A DNA stretch of 64,000 bases from the NCBI RefSeq assembly GCF_003286085.1, contig NW_020825298.1:12338001-12402000 (forward strand), in the 5' to 3' direction. This document shows, one piece after another, positions 42,068 to 54,152 of the stretch; position 1 is the stretch's first letter, and each line of letters begins with the position of its first letter. The notes under the pieces were generated by a model. The model made no database searches. It was not told where the DNA came from and saw nothing but the letters and a program-made list of their open reading frames with translations. The stretch is from Drosophila persimilis. Lineage: Eukaryota; Arthropoda; Insecta; Diptera; Drosophilidae. A program made the translations under genes and the position numbers.

Positions 42068-44895
42068 TTACAACTTTGAGGAACCAGTCTTTGGGTAGAA
42101 CTTCTTTGAAGTATCCTTGGCCATGTCGAGCAGGGTTTGGGCGGGCTTGAAGGGGGCTCCGTACAGGTCGGCGTACGACTGCATCTTGCCGACCAGCTTG
42201 CCGGCTCCGTACTGGTCCACCCAGCGGAAGGGACCGCCGGAGAATGGGGGGAAGCCCAGGCCAAAGACAGCGCCCACATCGCCCTCCAGCGGACTGTCAA
42301 GGATCTTCTCCTCCAGGCAGAGCACAGCCTCGTTGATGAAGCGTGAGACCATGCGCAGGGTCAGATCCTCGGGGGTGTTGGCGCCCTTCGAGACCAGCGT
42401 ATACTTCTGCTTGATTATCTCCAGAGCATCGTTGTTCACTGGACGGCTGCCCTTCCGCTGGTCACCGTACAGGAAGATGCCCTTGCCCGATTTGCGGCCC
42501 AGGAAGCCGGCCAGCACCAGGTCTGACATCACCTCCAGATTGCCGCCAGAAATGCGATCGCCGAAGGCCTTGGCCAGATCCACGGCAATGTGGGAGCCCA
42601 CATCGATGCCGACCTCGTCGGCCAACGTGGCAGCGCCCACCGGGAATCCGAACTTCTTCGTGTACTGGTCCAGATCCTTGGGGTCCACCCCCTCCTGCAG
42701 AAGTCTGAAAACGGGACGTGAGAGTTGTCTCAAGGAATCACACGGCAGACTAACCTTATGGCCTCCGACAGCATGGTGGCGAGGATGCGGGTGGTGTAGA
42801 AGCCGGGACCGTCGCCCACGGTGATGACAACCTTGCCCTGCTTGAGGCCAACGGCCACGGCCTGGGCCACGGTGTCCTTGGAGGTGCCCGGGTGCGTGAT
42901 GATCTCAAGCAGCTGCATCTTGTCAACGGGCGAGAAATAGTGCATGCCCACAACCTTCTCGGGCCTGGAGCTGCCGGCGGCAATCTTGGTGATGGGAATG
43001 GCGCTGGTGTTGGTCGCGATCACGCAGTGGGCGGGCACGACGGCCTCCAGCTCCTTGATCACACGGTGCTTGATGTTGATGTCCTCGAAGACGGCCTCGA
43101 TCACGATGTCGGCGTTCTTAAACTCGTTGTAGTCGAGGGTGGGACGCAGATTGGCCAGCGTCTGGTCACGATCCAGGGCAGAGATGCGCTTCCGCTTTAC
43201 GGCCGTCTCCAGGCCTTTCTGCACTTGGCCAATGCCGCGTGCCAGGCCTGCATCGGTGGCATCCTTCATCACCACCTGGTAGCCCTTGTCGACGGACACC
43301 TGTACAATGCCAGCGCCCATTAGTCCAGCTCCCAGCACGCCGACAGTCTTAGCCTGACGCTCTGGCTTGCCAAAGCGGTTCTTCTTGCACTCGGTCTGGC
43401 CGCGGAAGAGGGAGATGAGACCTTTGGACTCCGGTGTGGCCGAGAGCTCGCCGAAGCCCTTGCGCTCCGCTTCGTAGCCTGCATCGGAACCCTTGTCCAC
43501 GCCGGCACGAATCACATCGAGGATCTAATGAAGCGGATGAATCAACAGTTAGCCATGCGAAATAGGAAGATTAGGAAGATGTGTTTCACCTTCAGGGGAG
43601 CGGGATAGAGACCGTTTGAGGCTCTCATCACCTGCTTCCGGGCAGTGTCGAAGATCTTGTTCTTCACAAACTCCGTATCCATGACCAGGGATTGCAGTTT
43701 GTTGACCAGACCAGTCTTCTCGCGATTCACCTACACGCGGATTCGATTATACATATAATGAATTTCGACTGGATAAGGCCGGGCATATCTTACGCGAAGT
43801 TTACCGCTGGCCAAATCCTTGGCCACCTCCACAGCAGTCTTCTCCAGGTATTCCATGGTGTTCTGTTCGGCGGGCTGCAGGCCAGGACCAAGGGGATCCA
43901 CCAGCAAATCGACGATGCCCAGGCGCTTGGCCCGGTCGGCGCGCACCTGCTTGCCCGTCAGCTCCATGTCCAGGGCAGTGGGCACCGACGTGAGCTTGGG
44001 CAGACGCACAGTGCCGCCGCCGCCGGGCAGGAGACCCAGCATCACCTCGGGCAGTCCCAGCTTGGTCTTGCTGTCCTTTGTGGCGATGCGGTAGTGGCAG
44101 GCGAGGGCTAGCTCCAGACCTCCGCCCAGGCACACACCGTTGATGGCGGCCACGATTGGCTTGCGGCTGCGTTCCATGCGGTCGAACATCAGCTGGGCGC
44201 CGTGCGAGATGAGTGTCGCCTCCTCCGCCGTCTGGCAGGCTTCGAGCATCCCAATATCAGCGCCAGCCACAAAGCATCCCGGTTTGCCGGAGATGAGGAC
44301 GGCCGAGTTGACAGCAGGATTCGTCTCGAGGTCCTTGATCACACGCTCGAATTCGTCGCTTACTTCGCTGCCCAGGGAGTTGACCTTCACGTTGGGGGAG
44401 TCGAACCTGATGACCAGCACTCCATTGACCACCTTCGTGTGCAGATGCTTGTTGGCCCCCGCCGTGGCTACAGCCGGAGCGGGATTTGTGGACATTAGAC
44501 GGAGGCGCTGGAGTTGGGACGCGGCGGGGAGGGCTGCAAAGGGGTGAACAGGGCAGAGAATCAAATCGCTGTTGGCAGATTATCGTCACACAGCTCTCAT
44601 AAGAGGCCCCCGCAACAAGCAGACAGATACACACACACGCAAAATCAGCTACGTCAAGGGAGACCGAGTACAAAGTTCAAAGTCCAGTTATGCGGCTCAT
44701 CTGCGGGGCAGCAGATCTCTCCTCTCCCCTCCCGTCCTGGTGGGTGTGTTTATCTCCAATTGGGGCTCCACTTCTTGCATTATTACACATTCATTCGATC
44801 TGGAAACGGTATTGCCTACCTCTGCTGCATCTATTCTGCAACAATTGCTGCCTCGAAATTTGGCCAACGGCACTCAGGATTCTCGTTGCCGACAT
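42068..44895 (-). CDS. Mtpalpha: Mitochondrial trifunctional protein alpha subunit
   Basis: Five exons: 44820-44895, 43794-44530, 43590-43730, 42755-43524 and 42068-42704, joined in frame to 786 aa, the usual length. Exon 1 encodes a basic mitochondrial presequence ([17 protein letters not shown]). The enoyl-CoA hydratase part contains [31 protein letters not shown] and [15 protein letters not shown]. The 3-hydroxyacyl-CoA dehydrogenase part starts with the NAD loop [20 protein letters not shown] and has the catalytic-His motif [13 protein letters not shown]. With the beta subunit it performs the last three steps of long-chain fatty acid beta-oxidation at the inner membrane (family knowledge). 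All visible catalytic motifs are intact. It converges on the MADF-BESS gene; a Motif 6/Motif 1-type repeat precedes it. Confidence 0.96.
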
Positions 44896-45072
44896 TGCAC
44901 AACCTCTTCTCGTATATTACTAGGATCGGAGCTCTTTCTCTCGATTGCTTCACTTTATGCTTAATTATTTCGAGGTGGCACTGCACTTTACACTTGCCCC
45001 GTTATTTAGAAAACTTATTTAACAAACTTGTTGCATATAGTCGAAAAGGCGCCACTATCGGTGGTTTGACAG

Positions 45073-45248
45073 CTGTGACCGCGGCTATCGCGGATTATCG
45101 TTGAAATATACCGTCCGACATTCACAAACATACCAAAATATATCGTCTAATTGGAAAAATATACCGTAAATATACCGACAAATTCACGTTCTTTTTTACA
45201 TATTCCTCGTTTTTGATATTCCGTCGAATATTACTAGCTATATAGAAC
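45073..45248 (-). repeat. Dispersed repeat carrying Motif 6 / Motif 1-like core promoter, copy B (Mtpalpha side)
   Basis: Reverse complement copy of 2587-2751. The distal 52 bases are 96% identical to copy A. GGTATATTT boxes recur in the same order, and the proximal end is CGGTCACAG, one base short of the Motif 1 consensus. It lies about 180 bases upstream of the Mtpalpha ATG and points toward the gene. Confidence 0.8.
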
Positions 45249-47798
45249 AAATATATAGAATACATTTTCTACAAGATTAGCTGTGTTTAAGCCAAAATGG
45301 TCAAGAAAATACAGTGGTAACGTAAGTGAGTATGGAATGGCTTGAAGGCCGAACCCGCGCTAAGTTTGAAAACTATCGAATGACACTCTGACAAAAGATC
45401 GTCGCCATGTAACATATAAATTTGTCATTGAACAAAAGCTGAAATGTATGTAGTTTGTAAACGACACCTATGACAATAGGTGGCTGCTATGGCTTTATCA
45501 AAGCTGTCTTGTATGACACTTGTTTATTTTATAATTATTTATTATTAGTTTTTCACAGCATTCAGCTTATGGTTATGGAGAGCAATAGATTGCGATCCCT
45601 CCTCGCATGGTCTCCACTTATCTAAGAAGATCCTACTTGAATGCTTTCAGTTGATATCCTTGCTGCTGCTGCTGCTGCTCTCATTGTTTGCAGGGACATT
45701 TTTCACGGTGACCCACCCCAACGACGATTACACCGAAAGTGCAATCAACAGACAGACAGATCAGACCGACCGACCGCACAATTTGCTGTGTTTGCGGGAC
45801 ACGCATGTCGCTCGCATTTTTCAGGTCGTTTACTCGGAGGCGAGGGCCAGGCCAGGCCAAGGAGTCATTGAAGCCGCATTAAACGCGCCTCATTTGTTGC
45901 GATGAGAGGCGTTGGGTGAGCGCTCGCTCCCTTTGTGTGACGTGTCCTTTGAAGTGGACACTCCTAAATAGGTTCGGATGAGATTTTGCCACATTGTCGG
46001 GTACGCTTTATTGTGGCAACACTCGGGGCAAGGCCTTTGACGTTGACGTTTTATGTGGCACATATTGCTCGTATAAAATAAATAGTTAATCGTTTTTCCC
46101 CACAACTGCAGCTGCGGCTCCTGCAGATCCTCTGATCTAATCTACCGATGAAGTGTGAAGAGTCACCCGAAAAGTCACACTCTTGAAGATCAACTGTCAT
46201 TCGATTTCAATTTCAATTGCAATGCTGGTAGCAAAGCGATTGACGGACTGAAGGACCGATTGACTAACTGAAGGACCTCCGAAGACCTCAAACTATCAAT
46301 CAGCGGGAGTGAGCCAATGCCAGCGGATAAAGAACGTTCATTGAACCAATATACTACAAATTCTGCCTACTCTTGCCTCCCCTTCAATCAGAGGTTAAAA
46401 CATTCGAATAAAATTATGTATATTTAAAATTGAATTTCCAATTTCCCGATTTGCCATTTTCCACCAGCAATCAAGGGTCACGGGTCGCGACTCGCGACAA
46501 AAGGCTGAGCTCCTGTCAAGCGCCACTCCATTATTTAGATTTCTATTCTATGATTTTGTTTCTTTTTTTTTTAAACCGATTATAAATAATTAAAATTATA
46601 AAAAAAGGTCGATTGCCAGGCGATTGAAGAGGGTAGGGGAAGGGGTTGTGCTCTCGAGAGCTCAACCCTAATGGGGGTTTGAGAGCGACCATAAACAAAA
46701 CGCCCATTACTCGTGGCTGTCATGTTTGGGAAAAAGCGTGTGCCACAGCTACTGTCGCTGCCACTGGCAGACTGGCGGACGCGTGCGACCTTCAAGGATA
46801 TTCGCACACTCGCACTCGCACTCACAGATACCGAGCAGCATCGAGTGGAATGACTTTGTTTCAAATTGTATTTGCATATGAAGCGTATGGATAGCGTAAT
46901 GAACCCTCCGACGAGGCCCTTTGCCAAATGAAAACATTTAAAATGTTTTGATTTCATTTATGGTAATTTCCAGCCATAAATCAGGAGAGACACAGAGAGC
47001 GTGTGCTTCCTGTCGAGGCAGCCTCCGTGTGCTCTCCTTTCTCCGCCTCCTCCTCCGTGGAGTGTTTGATTAGCCCTGAATGCTAATGAAGTCGGGGAGT
47101 CGTCGTCGTCGTCGTCGTCGTCGTCGCTGACTCTGACTCTGCCGTTGCACATTTCGTGTTATCCTGCAGAGGGGGGGAGGGGGATTGGGTGCAGGGGAAG
47201 GGCGCAAAGGTACGAGCGATGAGTATTATGCAAATTTATTGACGCTGATCCCATTGTCCGTCGGGTGTAATTCAATATGCGCGTGAATGAAGGAATGACT
47301 GACTGAATGAACCCATTGCCAAATTCCGACTTTTGCCAGGGTTGAGGTTTCACTCGCAAAAGGATTCGCAAACTCATTTCGAATGCAGGATTCGCGGATA
47401 CGAGGATACGGATACGGTGCCAATTTGTTAATGCTGATTGTTGTTTCTGCACACTAATGGAGATCTCTCCTCTCTCTTCAGTTTGGGATTAGATGCGATT
47501 ACATGCAAATATTAGCACTCTTCAGATGCAAAGGAAGTGGCAGAGGGGGAACCCAAACAAAGAGTTATCTGTCGATATATCTGCCTCTTTCTCTCCACAA
47601 CATTCTGATCTACGATTTTTGATCATTCTCAGTGAGTTTTTAACCCAGAAAGTAAGCCTTGAAATCCATCGTCTGTCTTCGTTACATTCGGAGAACATCA
47701 TTCTGTTACAAAACTATAGTTTGCACAAAAAACATCAAATGCATTAACGAACATTACAGAACTATGCACCGGAAAGTGGTCTTCTCGAGGACTCCGCC
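45249..47798. other. Intergenic DNA between Mtpalpha and the single-exon gene
   Basis: No supported gene. Features are a CTG run at about 45660-45680 and a GTC run at 47099-47127. Frames in this stretch are short and lack coding composition. Confidence 0.55.
47099..47127. repeat. GTC microsatellite
   Basis: Nine to ten GTC units without interruption. Confidence 0.85.
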
Positions 47799-48494
47799 AT
47801 GTCGTTGGATTCCGATGATGTCCGACGCCCCCCCAGGCGTGCAGGACTACATAGTTCAGTCATTTGGCTACAGGAGCAGGCACGAATCCAGCGCGAAGCT
47901 TCGACCTTTAAGGCGGCCCGCGAAAGAGAAGGCCGCAAGAGGGCACACCTCAAGAGGTTCGTCCACGATGTCTGCCGCGCGGCCAGGGACAGCCACAGGA
48001 CAATGCAGGCCGTTCTCCGCGAGATCCTGCAAGATCTGCGCGACGTCATCAGCTACGTGATTGAGGAGTTGCGCAGAGCTCCTCGAGGTCTCTCAATGGA
48101 GGAGTTTGCGTCGAGGCTTCCACTGTTCCCCTTTCGGAATCCTCTGACGTACCAAAGTCTGCTGGGATTCCTCCTGTCCTCGGTCTCTGAAGCCATGAGG
48201 CAGAGGCCAATAGACATTGGGTCCGCTGGCGACGGAGAGCGCTTGGTCGTCAGCGTTGATCTTGTCGATGTGGATGTTCCGCCAGAGGCGTTGGATCCCG
48301 ACGAAGCGGCTGGAATTCCGCAAGATGAATACAGGCGGATCAGATTCGTCTCTTTCGTGACACTGAGTCTGCGGGCTACCGTCCGCTTCAACCAGTCGAT
48401 AGAGCGCGTATTCCGCAACCAATATACATATTACAGCTTCCTCTTTGCGAACATCCACAGGTTCGCGGAGGTGCCGCCGATCACACACCAATAG
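47799..48494 (+). CDS. Uncharacterised single-exon protein (231 aa)
   Basis: An ATG in good context (ccgccATGT) opens an uninterrupted frame with coding-like composition. The protein begins MSLDSDDVRRPPRRAGLHSS. It has a basic, helical N-terminal third (QEQARIQREASTFKAARERE), then a helix RDSHRTMQAVLREILQDLRD, and a C-terminal half with alternating hydrophobic stretches (RLVVSVDLVDVDVPPEALDP, IRFVSFVTLSLRATVRFNQS). No signal peptide, zinc-binding pattern or known motif is recognised. An AATAAA at 48557-48562, 63 bases after the stop, supports a real transcript. It converges on gcm. An intronless gene of this size can be testis-expressed or a young retrocopy, but nothing proves that here. Confidence 0.7.
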   Translation: MSLDSDDVRRPPRRAGLHSSVIWLQEQARIQREASTFKAAREREGRKRAHLKRFVHDVCRAARDSHRTMQAVLREILQDLRDVISYVIEELRRAPRGLSMEEFASRLPLFPFRNPLTYQSLLGFLLSSVSEAMRQRPIDIGSAGDGERLVVSVDLVDVDVPPEALDPDEAAGIPQDEYRRIRFVSFVTLSLRATVRFNQSIERVFRNQYTYYSFLFANIHRFAEVPPITHQ

Positions 48495-48989
48495 CAGGGC
48501 CAGCCGAACCGACACAGAATGATGTTCTAGAATAGTACGGATAACCGCAAAATACCAATAAATTCTCCGTTTAACTTTTCTTCAACCTAGCCAGTCAGTT
48601 GATCGATGGGGTTTCCTCAAAAATTGTTTTATTACTACGCAAAGGCTCATACGAGAGTAAAAATACAATAAATAGGTGGGCGATGTCGCTGGATAATCCT
48701 TAATGTCCTACGATAGTATTTACGGGTATATCTACGAGATACTTGTGCACGGAATGCAGATACTTAGAGATGCAGATACTTAGGCCTAAACTTTGGAGTA
48801 GCTCTGGGGGGAGGGGAGGAAACAAGTGACTAAGTGACTAAGAAAACATTCAATCTTCATAGAATAATAATAATAGAACCAACAAACAGAACCGAATGGT
48901 GGATAGAAATCAATTACAGACTAGAACAAGGACAACACTTGAGTGGGTGGGGGGTGGGTGATCCAGTGGGAGATGTATCCATGGATCCC
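48495..48989. other. Converging 3' UTRs of the single-exon gene and gcm
   Basis: AATAAA on plus at 48557-48562 serves the left gene. AATAAA on minus at 48628-48633 gives gcm a 3' UTR of about 360 bases. Confidence 0.65.
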
Positions 48990-50641
48990 CTAGCAATAGA
49001 TGGGATCCGTTGGCGCTGCTCCCGCTCCTGCTGTGCTCGGATGGTACGCACTCGCGGCGTCCATCTGGATGTTCCACACGTTGTCCACTCCCGTGTTGCT
49101 GTAGTAGTAGTCCGCTGCTGCGTCCTGCTGCTGGTGCTGCTGCTGCTGTTGTTGCTGCTGGTGGTAGCTCGTCTGCTGGTAGGCGGCTGCCTCGTCGTAG
49201 AACACTCCCGCATCGTTCAGCGTCGACTCGAAGACACTGAAGATCTCGGAGCTGGTCGTGTAGAAGCTATCCTGGGCGGAGGGATTGTGGCCGCTGACTG
49301 CTCCTCCGCTGACATCCAGGGATCCAGATCCCAGTCCCGATCCCGATCCAGGCAGATTATACCCATTCAAGTAGCTGTAGTCCTCGGAGCTGTAGCCGCT
49401 GCTGCTCGTGAGGCTGGAGGTGTCGTCGCAGCTCTCGTACAGGGGCATGCCACACGGATAGCTGGCGGGCATCGCGGGCTCGTAGTTGACATTCATCGTC
49501 TCCTGGACGGAGGGAAGCTGCAACTGCACTTGATGCTGCTGCTGATGCTGGTGCTGGTGCTGCTGGAGGTTCTCCTGGTAGTAGCTGCCGGTGGAGCTGT
49601 GCGAGGAGAGCGGGGAGTGCAGCATGCTGTAGCCGTTGTACATCCCATTGTCGTAGGCGCCTGCTCCGGCCTCCTGCTTTCCTGCGTAGGTGGTGTACAG
49701 ATCCCCTCCACACCACTGGCTGCCATTGCCCGCCGGATAGCCGCTCTGCTGGTCGAACTTCAAGCTGGGAATGGGAGTGGATGTGGACAGATAGGCGGCG
49801 GCGGTGGTGGCTGTGGCTCCCTGGAGCTCCTGACTGGGCGCCTGCGGCACCTCCATCCTCTTCCGCTTGCTGGCTGTCTCCTGGAGGAGCTGTGTCTTGG
49901 CCTGTCGCTTGCTGGGCCTCAGGCTGCAGAGCTTGTCGCTGAGGGCCGCATCCCGGGCCAGCATCACGGCCAGGCTGCGGACGCGTCTGCCGCCGGCGAG
50001 CAGGCGGCGCGCCTCCGTGGAGCCCTTGGCCTCGGGCCGCGGATGGTCGTGGGTGCCCTTCGCCTGGAAGTATATCCCGTTGCCGTCCCGCCGCCAGAAG
50101 TGCGTGACGGGGTAGCCGCAGTGGCCGCGGCAGGCCTGGATCTCCAGCCGTCCGTTGCAGTTTCTGCACAGCCCAAAAAAAAAGACGAAGCAGTTAGCGA
50201 CTGGGATTCACAGTGGGGTGGGATTCTCCGATCCACGACTTACCTATTGGGGCACTGTTTGCCCTGCTGCTTGCGGCGCGCCTTGTCGCAGATGGCGGGC
50301 CGCAGGTGGACGCTGGCGCCGTTGGGGAGCTTGCACTTGGCGCTGCAGAGGAGCACCCCGAGGCAGCTCTTCTTCAGGATGTTCACGTTGTGGTTGTTGG
50401 TGTTGCGCATGGCCCAGCCGCTGGCGTGCTTCCGGGCCTCGTCGCTCTGGTGGCCGTAGATGAGGCGACAGTGGCCATTCGCCCAGTCGTTGAACTCGTC
50501 AAACTCCGCTACCGTCGGCATCTTTGAGTCATTGATGTCCCAGTCGATCTGGACACGGGATTTGGTGGCCGGAGGACTGGGCACTGGCACTGGCACGGGC
50601 ACGGGCATGGACATAGGAATGGTCATTCCGTTCAACACCAT
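48990..50641 (-). CDS. gcm: Glial cells missing, GCM-domain transcription factor
   Basis: Two exons, 50244-50641 and 48990-50163, join in frame to 523 aa (about 504 in D. melanogaster). The GCM zinc-binding DNA-binding domain covers roughly residues 28-186, including [74 protein letters not shown], and after the intron [20 protein letters not shown] and [21 protein letters not shown] basic stretch (KRQAKTQ, KRKRME) is a likely nuclear signal. The C-terminus is rich in Tyr/Gln/Ser, with [12 protein letters not shown] and the end DPIYC characteristic of gcm rather than gcm2. Gcm is the switch for glial fate and also acts in plasmatocytes. An expanded [10 protein letters not shown] leader is present. 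Confidence 0.97.
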
Positions 50642-53600
50642 TTTGCTGTGTTTTTAAGTTCTTTATTTTCTTTCACTTTTTCTATTTATTCTTCACTTTT
50701 ATTCGCGTCTCAGCGATCACGAATCGAATCGAATCGAATCTCTCCTTCTCTTCACTTCTCTGCGGTTCTCTTTTCTGTAGAGCGGCGCGACGTGGACGTC
50801 CGTTCGCAACGACTGCGCAAGATTGACTGCTGGAACCTGGTCCGCGCACTGGAGTTAAGTTCCCTTTGGCCGAAGCAGCGAGGGCTCGGGTTGCATGCAG
50901 CATGTAGCAGGCACCAGGCAGCAGGCAGCAGGGTGGTTTCTTGTTTTGGCTTCTCTTCTGTGCAGCTCGTGTGCTGCCATTGGCTGCCCCTTCCAGTCGG
51001 CGCTCGTCAGTCGTTTATCCATTTCTATCCGCAATTATCCGACACACACATGCACGGGGACACATGGATACACACACTCGCGGAAAACTGGAATGATTAT
51101 GTGGGTACTCGGAGTGCCTTTGATTGGGCGACGGTAGCCAGCAAGCAGCTGGCGATGGAGAATGGAGCTGAGGCTGTAGCTGGAGCTGGAGCAGGGGATT
51201 GGTTCTGGCCTGCTCTCGCACCTGCGGTGTGGTGTGGTGTGGTGTGCCCCATCCGCACGGAGTGCAGCAGCACGCGCTCGTTCCCTGGAAGCGTGCGCTC
51301 CACTGGATAATTTCACGATACCGAGTCCCCACTGCCCCCCACTGCTCCCCATTCTCCAGGCCGAAGCCAAAGCCAGAGTCAAAGCTAATTAAGTTTCAGT
51401 TCAACAAAAACACAAAACAGAAAAATAAAAAAGAGTTCAACAATGACTGGCGGGGTGTAGAGGGGGGAGGGCAGCTATTTGTATTGTTGGATGGGGCAGG
51501 GAGGGGAGGGTAGGGGGCCGTGCACCTGGCTACACAATGGATGGCAGGATGCCAGGATGACAGATGCCACAGCCAGAGGTTTGGGGCAATAGAGAGAGGG
51601 AGAGAAATGAGAGTTGGAGAATTGGAGGCACACCAAAATGGAGTTCTGGAGTCCTCGGTAGTCCTCGCGACTAACGGCACTACTTCTCACGATCTCCAAC
51701 CAACGATAACGGTACAAAATTAAACGCTTGCAAAATACAAGCATAAAAAACGCACACAAAAAAAGAAAAGAAAAGGAAAAACCGAAACAGAAACAGCAAT
51801 CACCGTATGGGGACGCTATCTCCAAGAGGAGATCGGTGGAAGATCGTAAAACACACAATTTAGCACGCAAAAAACCGAAAGGACTCGACAAGCCACCCCT
51901 AGGACTAGGACTCCCGGGATACGAGTGTGAATGAAGCCTTAAAGGAAGCAAGGAAGGAGTTGGCTGGCAGCGCACAAATTCCTTCAGCTACGATCTCGAG
52001 TCAAAGATAAAGCAAACAAACACAATCATTAAGCGACTGTCCCCGGAAGGGTAACTCCGTCACTAAGGAAACTCCGTAATTTTCACACTTCCGACAGCCG
52101 ACAGCCATGCAATTATGACACGAACGACAACGAGAGAAGAATGAGCAGCCATCCCGCAGTGCGATGCGGCACTCTTTCTTGCAAGGAGATCCCCGAGGAG
52201 ATCGGACGCCTCGTAGCACGCGATAGCGGCAGCAGCACCGAAAAGGATTACATCCTTGCCGATACGATGCCAAAAGGGTGCGCCCGAGGGGCGTTGACAC
52301 GGAAGAAAGTCATGACGTTGCATAAATACTCGTATGAGATCTGAGAGCGAGCGGGAGAGGGAGGGCTCTACCTGGCCTTGGCCTATGCGGTGGGTGTGGC
52401 CCCTTAATGATGCCCGATAATTAACTGTTCTTCCGTTTCAATTACGAGATCACTTTCCAATCAAATTTATTTGACACTCTCCCCGCGGGGGCCACATCCA
52501 CATTCCGCAGAGAGAACTCTTTTCCCCATTTCACTTTCACGCGCGATTGCTGTGGCCATAAAATCTAACCAAAATTTACGCATAAATGTCATCGTAAATT
52601 CAATGATTACTTACCCCATCATTCTGCAGCAGAGTATCTGCCGCGTCTGCGGTTTCGTGGGAAGGTTACGCCCATAGAACCAGGCTCTGGCTCTGGCTCT
52701 GGCACTGGTTTCTGGCTCTGGATCTAAAGCAATTTCGAAAACGGATTAGAGAGAGTGTCAGAGTGATGGGCATATGGTATTGAAGGGTCACAACTTGTGA
52801 GAGAATACTCTGGAAGACTTGTACTGCCGCTCAGAGATCTATCGACTCTAGTACCTCCATTGGAAACTGTCCTTCTGTGGCTTTCGTAATAAAAGATACC
52901 TACATATTTCACAATTCCTTAATAAGTGAATCGTTCTTACAGTTCATTGCATTATTAAGTGGCTTCCACCTCTCTCTCCCTCTCCCTCTCCACCTCTTAT
53001 GACAATAGAAAGTTGCATGCTTTCACCAGCTTCCTCCCCGGAGAGGAAGCTTATCGGGTATTGCACATCTCGGACAACAATTCGCAGCTAATTAACTGGA
53101 ACTTCCTGCATGTAATCGCTACAAGTCAGTTCTCTGTTGGCCGCAATTACAACCGCATATATGGAATCATTCGAAGGACTAACGAGGAGCGGACTGGCAG
53201 AGGCACAGGGAAATCCTTGATCCCAAAGCCATGGAGATCCCTACATTCCGATAAGGCCAATGAGCAGCGCAGGATCGGATCATAGCAGGATGGATGGTAA
53301 ATGATTTAAAGCAAGAGCCTCATAATTTCTCATTGTTCATCGGTCGATCGTTGGACATTTCCACAAACTGATAAATGAAACAGAAAACAACATAAACGAC
53401 ACAAGAGAGAGAGTGAGAGAGAGAGAGAGAGACCCAAAGAGAGATCGAGTCAAAGCGATAATACGATTCACACTCCGCATGGGTCCCGTCCTCCGTCCGC
53501 CGTCCGACGACGTCCGAGGAGCGCCGCGAGTGGAGTGTCCTGCGGCGAGGGAGATCGTGGGCCCGCGATAGTGGAGTGGACCCGGAAAATGGGAAAATTG

Positions 53601-54144
53601 AAATGTTGCCAGCAGAATGGCGGGGGGAATAGCTCTCAACTCACTCGGACATTTGGGAACTCAATTCCCTGGACTGATCCCCGCACAGACAAGTGATCGT
53701 CCGCTAAGTAGCTCTGTGTCCCTCTCTCTCTCTCTAATCTGTCCAAACAAACGGAGGTCGGGGGTCAGGTTCTAGTCGCAGGTCAGGTGTGGGCTCTTCT
53801 TTTCGGACTCTCTTGTCTCTTGTCTCCTGTCTCTTGTTAACGTTAATGTTCATGTTAATGGGCTTACATCAACAAAATATTTATCTTCACACTGCATTGT
53901 CCATTGTCTAGGGTCCTTTCCATCCTTTGTGCGGTCGCCTGCTTACGAGAGTGAAGGATTACAAGCCACCAAGAAATATTTTCATATTTTTCCCACGTTT
54001 CCATCATTTTTTCGGCATTATATTTGCATTTGTTTTGTGTTTGTGGAAATTTGTGGAAATTATGGCATTGGCATTGGATTACATGAGATATTTAGAGAGT
54101 AATCTCCTCCCTCCTCCCACACTCCAGCGATAGATCCGTGAGAT

Positions 54145-54152
54145 ACCCGCAT
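54145..54152 (-). promoter_or_regulatory. Consensus Gcm-binding octamer
   Basis: ACCCGCAT, the complement of the published Gcm site ATGCGGGT, lies 3.5 kb upstream of gcm. Confidence 0.4.

Noticed and set aside
48834-50459. 541-codon plus-strand frame antisense to gcm
   Set aside because: It is a shadow of the Gln- and Ser-rich gcm exon; the gcm domain and splice sites are clear on the other strand.
52141-52344. 67-codon frame upstream of gcm
   Set aside because: It has an ATG and plausible codons but no flanking splice sites, poly(A) signal or recognisable domain, so it is too weak to report as a gene.
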